A stretch of DNA of 64,000 bases from Bradyrhizobium sp. MOS002 (GTDB taxonomy: Bacteria; Pseudomonadota; Alphaproteobacteria; Rhizobiales; Xanthobacteraceae): NCBI RefSeq assembly GCF_003020115.1, contig NZ_PYFX01000005.1, forward strand, positions 1 through 64,000. Direction: 5' to 3'. The notes under the pieces are model-generated. The model saw only the letters and a list, made by a program, of their open reading frames with translations, did no database searches and was not told where the DNA came from. The number at the start of each line of letters is the position of its first letter. The stretch's first letter is position 1. The position numbers were made by a program, and so were the translations under genes. Shown piece after piece: positions 53,018 to 61,054 of the stretch.

Positions 53018-53311
53018 CTACTCGGCGGCTTCGACGATCCGGATGTCACGATCGGCGCCGTCGCCGAGCAGATCATGGGCGGCCTTGTAGGCCGGACTTT
53101 CATATGCCGCCTTGGCGCTCGCGACGCTGTCGAACTCGATGAGCACGACGCGTTCCATCAAGCCGAGCTCGAATGTTGCAGCCGGCATCCCGCGCGCGAT
53201 CACGCGGCCCCCAGCCGCTTCGATGGCTTGGCGCGACACCTTGGCATAGGCCGCCATGGCGTCGGGGTTCTTGATCGCGCGATAAGTGGCAACCCAATAG
53301 GCTTTTGCCAT
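53018..53311 (-). CDS. DUF1330 family protein (short)
   Basis: A 97-residue DUF1330 protein: AKAYWVATYRAIKNPDAMAA, then YAKVSRQAIEAAGGRVIARG, then VLIEFDSVASAKAAYESPAY. This is the full-length typical form; the 141-residue relative at 11703 has extra N- and C-terminal parts. AGGAGAACAATC precedes the ATG. Function is not defined for the family. It is 24 nt downstream of the glycosylase gene on the same strand, so the two may be co-transcribed. Confidence 0.88.
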   Translation of the reverse strand: MAKAYWVATYRAIKNPDAMAAYAKVSRQAIEAAGGRVIARGMPAATFELGLMERVVLIEFDSVASAKAAYESPAYKAAHDLLGDGADRDIRIVEAAE

Positions 53312-53335
53312 GATTGTTCTCCTGGTTTTCGTGAC

Positions 53336-54025
53336 CTAATGATCGCTTCTGTTCTCGCCGACGGATAGCGCACAGACGCGTGACAGATATGTGTAGGACA
53401 GCCCGGTCTCCTCGGCCCAGGCGTTGAACTGCGCCTGCACCTTTGCCAGATCGCCCTTCGACTTGACCTCTTCGGCGATGTCGAGACCGGCATCGCGCAG
53501 GCAGGCGACGACGTCCCTGGACGTCACAAAACCGTCCCAGCCGACGAACCGCAGCAGCATCTGGCCGGTGTTGCCACCCAACCGGCTGCCACGCTTGCTC
53601 AGAAGATCGAGCAGGCCGATCTGGTCGGACGACGGCCACTTCGCCAGAAACCTGCCGAAGCTGCCGTGCTCTCTTGCGATCGCCTGAACGAAGGCCGCGT
53701 TGTCGCGCACCGACATGATCTTGGCACCGTTGCGCACGATGCGCGCGTCGCGCAGCAGGCCCTCCCAATAATCCTCCGGCTGGAAGGTGAGCTTGGCCGG
53801 CTGGAATTGCAGGAAGGCCTTTTCAAACCCGTCCCATTTCGTCTCGATCACGCTCCAGGCAAAGCCGGCGCAAAACACACGTTTCGTCATCTCCGCGAGG
53901 ATGCGGTCGTCGCCGCGTTTTGCGAGGCCTTTCAGGTCGGGCTTTTCGGGCATCAGCTTTTCGAGCGCCTTGGGCCCGCCCTTGCGTTTTTCGGCGCGAG
54001 CACGAATGGTCTTGAAGGAGGTCAT
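53336..54025 (-). CDS. HhH-GPD superfamily DNA glycosylase, 3-methyladenine glycosylase I-like
   Basis: A 229-residue protein. VFCAGFAWSVIETKWDGFEK and LLRDARIVRNGAKIMSVRDN match the Tag-like (DNA-3-methyladenine glycosylase I-related) branch, and a long helical C-terminus follows (GWDGFVTSRDVVACLRDAGL). It probably excises alkylated bases, but the classic Tag zinc-site cysteines and histidines are not obvious, so the substrate is uncertain. The start at MTSFKTIRAR is chosen by similarity; no SD is clear there. It is divergent from the metallophosphoesterase gene. Confidence 0.75.
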   Translation of the reverse strand: MTSFKTIRARAEKRKGGPKALEKLMPEKPDLKGLAKRGDDRILAEMTKRVFCAGFAWSVIETKWDGFEKAFLQFQPAKLTFQPEDYWEGLLRDARIVRNGAKIMSVRDNAAFVQAIAREHGSFGRFLAKWPSSDQIGLLDLLSKRGSRLGGNTGQMLLRFVGWDGFVTSRDVVACLRDAGLDIAEEVKSKGDLAKVQAQFNAWAEETGLSYTYLSRVCALSVGENRSDH

Positions 54026-54228
54026 GCGGACACGAGCGGTTGAGGGTGCGCAAGGACACCAGAATTCGGTGATCCGGTCCAGCCCGGCGACGCTTCGATG
54101 CTTGCGCCAGCGGATGCGCCGCAGCATACTGCCCGCGTTGAATTGGCGAGAGATGCGGCTGGTCTGCTTCTTGCGTTCAGATATTTTGCAATCCCCAACA
54201 TTTTTGACATCGAACTCGTGGATTTCCA

Positions 54229-55056
54229 ATGCGCTGCCTGGTCGTGGCCGACCTGCACTATTCGCTGCCTCAGCTCGACTGGCTGGTCAGCGCCGCTCCG
54301 CAATTCGACCTCGTGATCTTCGCCGGAGACGCTCTCGACATCGGCTCGATGGTGGATTTTCGCGCGCAGATCGTGGTGGTGAAGAAGTACCTCGCGCTGC
54401 TCGCCACGAAGACCCGCGTGATCCTGTGCTCCGGCAATCACGACCTCGACGAGCGCAATGCAGAAGGCGAAAAGATCTCGCGCTGGATCTCCGAGGTGCG
54501 CGAGTTGGGCATTGCCTGCGACGGCGATAGCCTCACCGTCGGCGACACCCTGTTCACGGTGTGCCCATGGTGGGATGGGCCGCTGGTCAAGCAACGTCTC
54601 GTCGCACAGCTCGGCGCCGCCGCGGCCGACCGGCCGCAGCGCTGGATCTGGATCCATCATGCGCCGCCGGCGGATTCACCGACGAGCTGGGGCGGCAAGC
54701 GTTTTTTCGGCGACGTCGAGCTGGTGCAATGGATCATGCAGTACCAGCCCTCGATGGTGATCTCGGGCCATGTGCATCAATCGCCGTTCATTACAGATGG
54801 CTCGTGGTTCGACCGGCTCGGCCAGACCTGGGTGTTCAACGCGGGCCTGCAGCCCGGCCGCCCGCCGACGTATATCGTGCTGGACCTCGATGCGGACAGG
54901 GCGTTCTGGCTTGCGGCCGGCGAGGCGCAATGGATCGATCTTGGCGCACCGCTGCAGCGGCCCGCCGCTCCGATCGAGGCCCCGCCCGACTGGCTCACAT
55001 TCTTGGATCGGATTGCCGATCCGAGCCTGGCGAGACCTCGAGCGGCGGCAGGTTGA
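54229..55056 (+). CDS. Calcineurin-like metallophosphoesterase
   Basis: A 275-residue protein carrying all five metal-binding blocks: VVADLHYS, IFAGDALD, LCSGNHDLDE, WIHHAPP and ISGHVHQSP. It is therefore likely an active two-metal phosphoesterase; the substrate (nucleotide, cyclic nucleotide or protein phosphate) is unknown. The start ATG at 54229 leaves only two residues before the first strand, as usual. Its last about 60 nt overlap the 3' end of the convergent cNMP-binding gene. Confidence 0.9.
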   Translation: MRCLVVADLHYSLPQLDWLVSAAPQFDLVIFAGDALDIGSMVDFRAQIVVVKKYLALLATKTRVILCSGNHDLDERNAEGEKISRWISEVRELGIACDGDSLTVGDTLFTVCPWWDGPLVKQRLVAQLGAAAADRPQRWIWIHHAPPADSPTSWGGKRFFGDVELVQWIMQYQPSMVISGHVHQSPFITDGSWFDRLGQTWVFNAGLQPGRPPTYIVLDLDADRAFWLAAGEAQWIDLGAPLQRPAAPIEAPPDWLTFLDRIADPSLARPRAAAG

Positions 55057-55480
55057 TCATGCTCTGGAGCACCTCGCCGACCATGGCCAGATGCGTGCCG
55101 TGGCCGGCATATTGCTGCTTGAGATCGGCGAGATAGGTGTTGGCGACATTGAGCCGCTGCGCCAGCATCTTGGCGATCAGGAGCGCCACGCCCGCCTCCT
55201 GCTTGAGGAACGAGGCGGCATCCTCGAATTCGTAGACGACGGAGTCGGAGCAGGCTCGTACGGTCGCAGTGTGCGGCTGCCCCAGCAGCACCGACATTTC
55301 GCCCAGCACCGCGCCGGGCTCGGTCACGGTGGCGACCACCATCTCGCCCTTGAGCACTTCGAGCTTGCCCTGCATCAGCACATAGAGATGGCCTGTGGTG
55401 CCGCCCTCGGCGACGATAAGCGTGCCGGCCGCAACCTGCCGCTCAGTCCCGCCGGTGCAATAATCCAGAACTGCGCGCAT
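54995..55480 (-). CDS. Single-domain cyclic nucleotide-binding protein
   Basis: A 161-residue protein with one cNMP-binding domain: VAAGTLIVAEGGTTGHLYVL, MQGKLEVLKGE, and the phosphate-binding cassette PGAVLGEMSVLLGQPHTATV (the Arg that contacts phosphate in true CRP sites is replaced by the HTATV turn). A helical tail follows (LIAKMLAQRLNVANTYLADL). No helix-turn-helix or enzyme domain is fused, so it is not a CRP-type activator. The start at MRAVLDYCTGG (55480) follows GGGAGCTTGGGTCGG. Convergent overlap with the metallophosphoesterase gene is notable, since such esterases can act on cNMP. Confidence 0.82.
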   Translation of the reverse strand: MRAVLDYCTGGTERQVAAGTLIVAEGGTTGHLYVLMQGKLEVLKGEMVVATVTEPGAVLGEMSVLLGQPHTATVRACSDSVVYEFEDAASFLKQEAGVALLIAKMLAQRLNVANTYLADLKQQYAGHGTHLAMVGEVLQSMINLPPLEVSPGSDRQSDPRM

Positions 55481-55538
55481 CCGACCCAAGCTCCCGTGGC
55501 AGGGAGATACTAGGGCACGATCGGCGTCGCGCGCTTGC

Positions 55539-56087
55539 TCAAATTTGTGGCAAGCCCCGCACCCGCGACAGACGCTTCGCGAGATGGACCGATTGCCAGT
55601 CTCCGAGACCGGTGTCCTCGAACCCCGCCTTCTTCGCAAGGCCGCGCATCTCGGCGTTCACGCGCGCGGTCTCGGCTGCAATCATCTCGTGACCGAGATC
55701 GCTCGCGTGCCTCTCCATCGCCGTCATCATCCGGAGGCCGACGCCCTGGCGCTGAAAGCCATCGGCAACGGAGATGGCGAAATCACCATGCCGTGCAGCC
55801 GCATCGTAGGCGTATCTGGTTTCGCCGATGATCGTGCCTTGCCCTTCCTGCCTGATCTCGGCGAGCAGGGTGAAATGATCGGGATGGCTGGTCTTGGCGA
55901 CGCATTCGGCCGCGACCACGGCAAAGTCCGCCCGCGCACCCATGAAGCGCTTGTTGCGCGATGTCGTGGACAGGCTCGTGAAATAGATCGAGAGGCTCTC
56001 GACATCAAGCGCGCTGGCGGGCCTGATACGGACCGTGGCGTTGGCTTCGGCTGACTCGACAACGGCATCCGGCAATAATTGTAACAT
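55539..56087 (-). CDS. GNAT family N-acetyltransferase
   Basis: A 182-residue GNAT: RIRPASALDVESLSIYFTSL at the N-terminus and the acetyl-CoA loop FQRQGVGLRMMTAMERHASD (Q/RxxGxG). The C-terminal EMRGLAKKAGFEDTGLGDW is typical. The mid part SRNKRFMGARADF resembles acetyltransferases that modify protein lysines or sit near acyl-CoA synthetases, but the target is unknown. The start at MLQLLPDAVV (56087) is inferred; an ATG 12 codons earlier is possible. It is 58 nt upstream of the cNMP-binding gene on the same strand. Confidence 0.85.
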   Translation of the reverse strand: MLQLLPDAVVESAEANATVRIRPASALDVESLSIYFTSLSTTSRNKRFMGARADFAVVAAECVAKTSHPDHFTLLAEIRQEGQGTIIGETRYAYDAAARHGDFAISVADGFQRQGVGLRMMTAMERHASDLGHEMIAAETARVNAEMRGLAKKAGFEDTGLGDWQSVHLAKRLSRVRGLPQI

Positions 56088-56208
56088 GCGCGAAGCTTTC
56101 GGCAGGTTGCATCGAATGCACACCTAGCCGAGACCGCGCGCTTAGCGCTTGGACGGTGCCGCCAATCTTGCGGCCGAAAACGAACAGCTCGTTCCTCAGT
56201 GCCGGGCG

Positions 56209-56949
56209 TCACACACGAGAGAGTGAAGGCATCTCCTCCGGCACGATCGCCTGGAGGCCGCCGAAGCGACGCTCGCGGCCGTGGAAGGAGACCAGGGCCG
56301 CAGCGAGATCGCCCGCGTCGAATTCGGGCCACATCCGCTCGGTGAAGTGCAGCTCGGCATAGGCCCCTTCCCAGAGCAGGAAGTCCGACAGCCGCTTCTC
56401 ACCCGAGGTGCGGATGATGAGGTCGACGTCGCGCAAACCAGCCTCGCCCGTGACGAGCTGCGAAAATGCCTCGCGGGTGAGACTCGTCAGCGCCGCCGCC
56501 TTCGCCGCCGCGTTGAGGATGGCATCGCGCGCGGAATAGTCGACGGCGATGCGCAAATGAAGCGTGCCGCCTTGCGCGGTGGCCTCTTCCGCGCGCGCGA
56601 TCGCATTGGCGATGCCATCGGGCAGGCGGTCGCGGCGGCCGATCACGGTGAGGCGCACGCCGTTCTTGACCAGGCTCTGCACCTCGTTGGCGAGGTAGAA
56701 GCGCAGAAGCGTCATCAGCGCGGCGACCTCGGTCTTCGGCCTTCGCCAATTGTCGGTGGAGAAGGCGTAGAGCGTCAGCGTGCCGATGCCCTGCTTGGGC
56801 GCGGCTTCGACGATGCGGCGGATCGCCTCGACGCCGGCCTCGTGGCCGCGCACGCGCGACAGGCCGCGCCGGGTCGCCCATCTGCCGTTGCCGTCCATGA
56901 TGATGCCGACGTGAAGCTTCTCGTTGCGGGACGTAAGGTCACTTTGCAT
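56209..56949 (-). CDS. uppS: cis-Isoprenyl diphosphate synthase (UppS-like)
   Basis: A 246-residue cis-prenyltransferase: the diphosphate-binding HVGIIMDGNGRWATRRGLSR, GTLTLYAFSTDNWRRPKTEV, and the C-terminal DLIIRTSGEKRLSDFLLW and ELHFTERMWPEFD blocks are complete. The family makes the undecaprenyl carrier lipid for cell wall synthesis. It is not next to frr, cdsA or dxr, where the housekeeping gene of Hyphomicrobiales usually lies, so it may be a second copy with its own control. The ATG at 56949 has GGAG 10 nt upstream and lies inside a 17-bp palindrome that recurs upstream of the neighbouring operon. Confidence 0.87.
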   Translation of the reverse strand: MQSDLTSRNEKLHVGIIMDGNGRWATRRGLSRVRGHEAGVEAIRRIVEAAPKQGIGTLTLYAFSTDNWRRPKTEVAALMTLLRFYLANEVQSLVKNGVRLTVIGRRDRLPDGIANAIARAEEATAQGGTLHLRIAVDYSARDAILNAAAKAAALTSLTREAFSQLVTGEAGLRDVDLIIRTSGEKRLSDFLLWEGAYAELHFTERMWPEFDAGDLAAALVSFHGRERRFGGLQAIVPEEMPSLSRV

Positions 56950-56957
56950 TGCAAAGT
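56941..56957. promoter_or_regulatory. Operator-like palindrome O2, overlapping the uppS start codon
   Basis: ACTTTGCATTGCAAAGT, a perfect palindrome apart from the centre base (ACTTTG-N5-CAAAGT). It spans the uppS ATG on the minus strand. The same half-sites and spacing occur at 58014-58030. Confidence 0.65.
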
Positions 56958-56980
56958 CTCCGGTCAAAAAAGGGGAAGGA

Positions 56981-57358
56981 TCAGGTCGAGACGATGCCGA
57001 GACGGCCGAGCGGCGCCGTCTCGCGGCCGGCGGCCTTGGCTGCGTCGCGCACCAGGCGTTCGAGCACGGCGAGATAGTCGAGGAAGCGGCGGCGGCCGGC
57101 CTTGGTCAGGCGGCAGGTCGTGTGCGGACGATTGCCTTCATAGCCCTTGGTCACCTCGACGAGGCCGGCTTCCTGGAGCACGGCGAGATGCCGGCTGAGA
57201 TTGCCGTCGGTGAGGCCGCAGAGCTGCTTGAGATCGGCGAACGCCAGACCCTTCGGATGCGCCATCAGCGAGGTCAGAAGTCCGAGCCTCGCCTTCTCGT
57301 GGATCACGCGGTCCAGTCCTTCATAGGAGAAGGGTGCACTGTCAATCTTCGACATCAT
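56981..57358 (-). CDS. Winged-helix transcriptional regulator (ArsR/HTH_34-like)
   Basis: A 125-residue regulator: VIHEKARLGLLTSLMAHPKG, recognition region LCGLTDGNLSRHLAVLQEAG, wing TKGYEGNRPHTTCRLTKAGR, then a C-terminal helix LDYLAVLERLVRDAAK for dimerisation. No metal-binding cysteines are seen. GGAG lies 5 nt before the first ATG. It overlaps the upstream membrane-protein gene by 17 nt, so it is cotranslated with it. Two copies of ACTTTG-N5-CAAAGT flank the module and are the obvious candidates for its operator. Confidence 0.88.
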   Translation of the reverse strand: MMSKIDSAPFSYEGLDRVIHEKARLGLLTSLMAHPKGLAFADLKQLCGLTDGNLSRHLAVLQEAGLVEVTKGYEGNRPHTTCRLTKAGRRRFLDYLAVLERLVRDAAKAAGRETAPLGRLGIVST

Positions 57359-57959
57359 GGTCTCCGGATGCGAAATACAGAATGCCCGCCATCACCGACT
57401 GTCCGATCACGAAGGGCAGGCCCATGGTCCATGGCGACAGCGTATGGGTTTGGCTCGCGAGCACCACCACCGCAAAGCCGGACATGAAATACCAGGCGCC
57501 GGCGAGCGCCACGGTGCGCGGCAGCGAGCGGACGGAGGCGAAAATGCCGAGCGACACCAGGATCTGCCACAGGCCTGGCAGCAGCCACAGCGTTTCGCCC
57601 GCGAACTTCCACATCACCACCGCAAGCAGCACACCGGCAACGCCTGCGGGCAGGAACTGCTCGACGGCCTGGTGGATCATGGCATCGGCGAGGCCCGAAT
57701 GATGGCGGCGCGAACGTGCGCGCATCTCGATGCCGATGATCAGGCCGGAGAGCGCTGCGGCGACGAACCAGCCGAAGAAGAAACCGAGCGGCTCCCCGGT
57801 GGGATCACCGAGCAACCAGAATTCCAGGATCGCGGTGAGAAGGGCGACCGCACCGGTCGCGGCCATCGTCGCCGGGCCGTAGCCGCGGAATGCCGTGCCT
57901 GCCGCAATCTGGCTGCGGATCGCCACGATGTCGGCCAGTGCCTTGTCGAGATCGCGCAT
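57342..57959 (-). CDS. Membrane protein co-encoded with the winged-helix regulator
   Basis: A 205-residue protein. After a polar N-terminus (MRDLDKALADIVAIRSQIAA), about six helices follow: MAATGAVALLTAILEFWLL, FFFGWFVAAALSGLIIGIEM, LPAGVAGVLLAVVMWKFAGE, LLPGLWQILVSLGIFASV, VALAGAWYFMSGFAVVVLAS and LPFVIGQSVMAGILYFAS. Such proteins often accompany this regulator type in proteobacteria; function is not known to me. The ATG at 57959 lacks a strong SD; TTG codons just upstream are alternatives. The palindrome O1 is 55 nt upstream. Confidence 0.75.
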   Translation of the reverse strand: MRDLDKALADIVAIRSQIAAGTAFRGYGPATMAATGAVALLTAILEFWLLGDPTGEPLGFFFGWFVAAALSGLIIGIEMRARSRRHHSGLADAMIHQAVEQFLPAGVAGVLLAVVMWKFAGETLWLLPGLWQILVSLGIFASVRSLPRTVALAGAWYFMSGFAVVVLASQTHTLSPWTMGLPFVIGQSVMAGILYFASGDHDVED

Positions 57960-58013
57960 TGGCAACGCCAAAACCTCGTTCCGCCCATGCTTGCCGGGGA
58001 TATCGGCCCCGTT

Positions 58014-58047
58014 ACTTTGTACCGCAAAGTATATCGGATCGCAAAGT
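58014..58047. promoter_or_regulatory. Operator-like palindrome O1 with an extra half-site, upstream of the membrane-protein/regulator operon
   Basis: 58014-58030 reads ACTTTGTACCGCAAAGT (ACTTTG-N5-CAAAGT). A further CAAAGT half-site follows at 58042-58047, exactly 17 bp after the first. It lies in the 200-nt region shared with the divergent protease gene. Confidence 0.65.
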
Positions 58048-58161
58048 AAAGGCAAGTCCCGAACGTCGCCTTTTGACACTGGTCCTCGCCGGACAACTGC
58101 CGGTTGCGCGACGCCTTCTCCCGCAGATAAGATACGCGCGAACGCGCTCTGGGGGGAAAGC

Positions 58162-59406
58162 ATGTGGCTTAAGTCATTCATCGTTGCGTCGTTATTGCAG
58201 CTGAGCATTGGCAGCGTTGCGCACGCGGCCGGGCCATTCGGCAGCGTCAAAATCGGCAACTGGGTTGGCGGCGCGTTCAGCAATGACGAAACGGGAGCCT
58301 TCTCGCATTGTGCCGCGACAGCGCCTTATGCCAACGGCGTCATTCTCGTCGTCGGCCAGAATAGTGGGGGCTCGTGGATCTTGAGCTTTGCGAGTCCCAG
58401 CTACCGCTTCAAGCAGGGCGAGAACGCCGCGATCGACGTCATCTTTGACGGACAGGAGCAAGCCAGACTGTTCGCCACGGCCAACCAGACCAACATGCTC
58501 AGCTCCGTCATGCCTGCCAACGTGGTGCGAACGTTTCAAAAGGCAAGCCTGATGGTCGCGACGAGCGGCCGCACCGTGCTGAATTTCGACCTGACCTCGG
58601 CCGGACCCGTGGTTGCGGCATTGGCCAATTGCGTCACCAAGGTGAAAGCCGATGGGCTCGACAAGGCCGGCGATTTTACCAAGATCGCCGCCAAGCCGCA
58701 GGCCGCGCCGGACAAGCAGACGCCACCGGCCGGCAGCAAACCTGCCAGAGCCAAGAGCGGCACCGGCTTTGTCGTGAGCGCCAGCGGACACGTCGTCACC
58801 AACAACCATGTCATCGACGGCTGCGTCGGCGACATCAAAGGCAACCTCACCGGCGACGCCTCGATGGTGCTGCGCGTCGTGTCGAGCGATGCCAACAACG
58901 ACCTCGCTCTGTTGCAGGCGCCGTCGACGGCGACATTCAAGGACTATGCGCGGATTCGCGACCGCTCAATCCGGTCCGGCGATTCCGTCGTCGTGATCGG
59001 CTTTCCTTTTCATGGATTGCTGACCTCGGACTTCACCGTGACGACCGGGATCGTGAGTTCGCTCAGCGGCTTGCGCAACGACACGCGTTTCCTGCAAATC
59101 AGCGCGCCGGTGCAGCCCGGCAATAGCGGCGGCCCGCTGTTCGACACCACCGGGCAGATCGTGGGCGTGGTTACCGCGAAGATCCCCGCACTGCGCATCG
59201 CCGCTGCGACCGGCAACATCCCCGAAAACATCAACTTCGCGATCAAGACCGGCGCACTGCGCGATTTCCTCGACAACTCCGTGGTGCCCTACCAGACCGC
59301 GGAACCGAGGGGCGAGATCAAGACCACCGACATCGCCGGCAATGCGCGGCCGTATACGATGCTGATCTCGTGCAACGGCACGGAGCAGGCTGAGGCGAAG
59401 CGGTAG
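58162..59406 (+). CDS. Secreted trypsin-like serine protease (S1C/DegP-like, no PDZ)
   Basis: A 414-residue exported protease. Signal peptide: MWLKSFIVASLLQLSIGSVA, cleavage near AHA-AG. An N-terminal region of about 190 residues (VKIGNWVGGAFSNDETGAFS; YANGVILVVGQNSGGSWILS) with no family I recognise precedes a trypsin domain. The triad is His in VTNNHVIDGC, Asp in DANNDLALLQ and Ser in QPGNSGGPLFD. No PDZ domain follows, unlike DegP or DegQ. GGGGGGAAAGC precedes the ATG. It is divergent from the regulator operon and shares its control region with O1. Confidence 0.9.
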   Translation: MWLKSFIVASLLQLSIGSVAHAAGPFGSVKIGNWVGGAFSNDETGAFSHCAATAPYANGVILVVGQNSGGSWILSFASPSYRFKQGENAAIDVIFDGQEQARLFATANQTNMLSSVMPANVVRTFQKASLMVATSGRTVLNFDLTSAGPVVAALANCVTKVKADGLDKAGDFTKIAAKPQAAPDKQTPPAGSKPARAKSGTGFVVSASGHVVTNNHVIDGCVGDIKGNLTGDASMVLRVVSSDANNDLALLQAPSTATFKDYARIRDRSIRSGDSVVVIGFPFHGLLTSDFTVTTGIVSSLSGLRNDTRFLQISAPVQPGNSGGPLFDTTGQIVGVVTAKIPALRIAAATGNIPENINFAIKTGALRDFLDNSVVPYQTAEPRGEIKTTDIAGNARPYTMLISCNGTEQAEAKR

Positions 59407-59484
59407 CGGCGACGCAGGCGGCGCCTGCGCGGCCGCGGATGGCGCGAATGCGACCCGGGGCTACCAGGTCAAACCGCGAGTTCC

Positions 59485-59763
59485 TTAATACGGCGCGACG
59501 GGACGCGTGCGCCGCGGCTGCCGCGGGTGTGGCAGGGATGATTGACCGTAGGCGACGAGCGGGTTGGCCCCGCAGGCCATGAGCCGGCCCGACACACTGG
59601 CCTGACATTGTCCATAGGTGCTGTAGGTGCAATCGCCTGGATAATCGTAGCCGCCGCCCTGGGCACACCAGGGATAGTCGTGCGCCGCTGCGGGCGTGAC
59701 CGCGGCGAAGCCGGCAAGGACCGTCGCGCCGAGGCCCAGCAGTGCCAATTGCGTCTTGCGCAT
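59485..59763 (-). CDS. DUF3551 family small secreted protein
   Basis: A 92-residue protein with signal peptide (MRKTQLALLGLGATVLAGFA, cleavage near AAA-HD) and the DUF3551 cysteine pattern YPWCAQGGGYDYPGDCTYST followed by GQCQASVSGRLMACGANP. This family is widespread and multi-copy in Bradyrhizobium; its role is unknown. GGAGTTGGGATC precedes the ATG. Confidence 0.87.
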   Translation of the reverse strand: MRKTQLALLGLGATVLAGFAAVTPAAAHDYPWCAQGGGYDYPGDCTYSTYGQCQASVSGRLMACGANPLVAYGQSSLPHPRQPRRTRPVAPY

Positions 59764-59901
59764 GATCCCAACTCCTCTCCTCACGGCGCGAGATACGCGC
59801 CATATAACATCAGGTTTCGCCACGCCGTTTTATTCCAGATCGACGCGCGCGGACACGCAAGAAAGCTTGACACGCAGAAACCTTGGAACCTTGGCCCGCA
59901 A

Positions 59902-59932
59902 GAAAAAAGCCCCGCCGAACGGGCAGGGCTCC
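59902..59932 (-). terminator. Intrinsic terminator of the Bug-type binding-protein gene
   Basis: On the minus strand AGCCCTGCC pairs with GGCGGGGCT (one G-U pair) around the loop CGTTC, followed by TTTTTT. It lies 23 nt after the stop of the gene at 59955-60929. It is the clearest intrinsic terminator in the window. Confidence 0.85.
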
Positions 59933-59954
59933 AATCACGGACATCACAAGATCG

Positions 59955-60929
59955 CTACTCGACCTTCAGGCCGGCGAACTCGACGACCTTCTTCCATTTC
60001 TCGGTCTCGGCCTTGATCTCCTCGCCGAACGCCTCGGGCGTCTGCGCCCGCGGCTCGCCGCCGAGCTCGACCAGGCGCTTGGCCATGTCCGGCTCCTTTA
60101 TCAGCGTGTTGATCTCGCTGTTGAGCTTGGCGATGATCTCCTTGGGCGTGTTCTTCGGCGCACCCATGCCGAACAGCGCGCTTGCCTCGTAGCCCTTAAC
60201 GGTCTCGCCGATCGCCGGCACGTCGGGCAGCTGCGGCGAGCGCTCCGCCGTGGTGACGCCAATGGCGCGGAGCGAGCCGGAGCGAATGTGCTGGATGATC
60301 GAAGGCATGTTGTCGAAGATCACCTGCACCTGGCCGCCGAGCATGTCGGTGATCGCGGGCGCGGCGCCGCGATAGGGCACGTGCTGCATCTTGCAGCCCG
60401 TCAGCGCCATGAACATCTCGCCGGACAGATGCACCGAGGTGCCGTTGCCCGAGGAGGCCATGTTGACCTTGCCCGGATTGGCCTTCACGTATTCGATGAA
60501 TTCGGCGACGGTCTTGGCCGGCACGTCCTTGTTGACGGTCATCACGTTCGGCACGCGCTGGAACGAGGCGACCGGCGCAATGTCGCGCACGAAGTTGAAC
60601 TTCAGGTTGGTGTAGAGCGAGGCGTTGATGAAGTTGGCCGGATTGACCAGTTGCAGCGTGTAGCCGTCGGGTTCGGCGTTGATGACCGATTCGGTGGCGA
60701 TATTGTTGCCGGCACCCGGCTTGTTCTCGATCACGAATTGCTGGCCCAACTTCTCCGACAGCCGCTGGCCGATCAGCCGCGCCAGGATGTCGGTAGCCCC
60801 GCCCGGCGGATAACCGACCACCCATTTCACCGGGTGGGTCGGGTAGTCGGCGGCAAGGGCCTTCGACAGCGGGCTGGCTGCAAGCGGACTGGCGGCGAGC
60901 AGGCTCAGCGCGGTACGGCGAGTGATCAT
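59955..60929 (-). CDS. Tripartite tricarboxylate transporter (Bug) substrate-binding protein
   Basis: A 324-residue periplasmic protein. A twin-arginine-like signal (MITRRTALSLLAASPLAASP, then LSKALAAD) is followed by the Bug opening YPTHPVKWVVGYPPGGATDI, the ligand loop ENKPGAGNNIATESVINAEP, and the second lobe HVPYRGAAPAITDMLGGQVQ. Family members bind carboxylates or aromatic acids. No TctA/TctB membrane genes are adjacent, as is common for the many orphan Bug proteins of soil bacteria. The start at MITRRTALS is chosen over an in-frame extension of 24 codons. It is divergent from the VOC gene. Confidence 0.92.
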   Translation of the reverse strand: MITRRTALSLLAASPLAASPLSKALAADYPTHPVKWVVGYPPGGATDILARLIGQRLSEKLGQQFVIENKPGAGNNIATESVINAEPDGYTLQLVNPANFINASLYTNLKFNFVRDIAPVASFQRVPNVMTVNKDVPAKTVAEFIEYVKANPGKVNMASSGNGTSVHLSGEMFMALTGCKMQHVPYRGAAPAITDMLGGQVQVIFDNMPSIIQHIRSGSLRAIGVTTAERSPQLPDVPAIGETVKGYEASALFGMGAPKNTPKEIIAKLNSEINTLIKEPDMAKRLVELGGEPRAQTPEAFGEEIKAETEKWKKVVEFAGLKVE

Positions 60930-61054
60930 CTCAAGGGTTCTCCCAACGTGTTGTTCTTGAAGCCGGATAGCTTGAAAATGGCGTCGGCGCGGTTGTAACA
61001 AAGCTTGCCGCAGGCGGAAAGTGCACGGGGCGCATCACGACGAAAGGATAAGGC

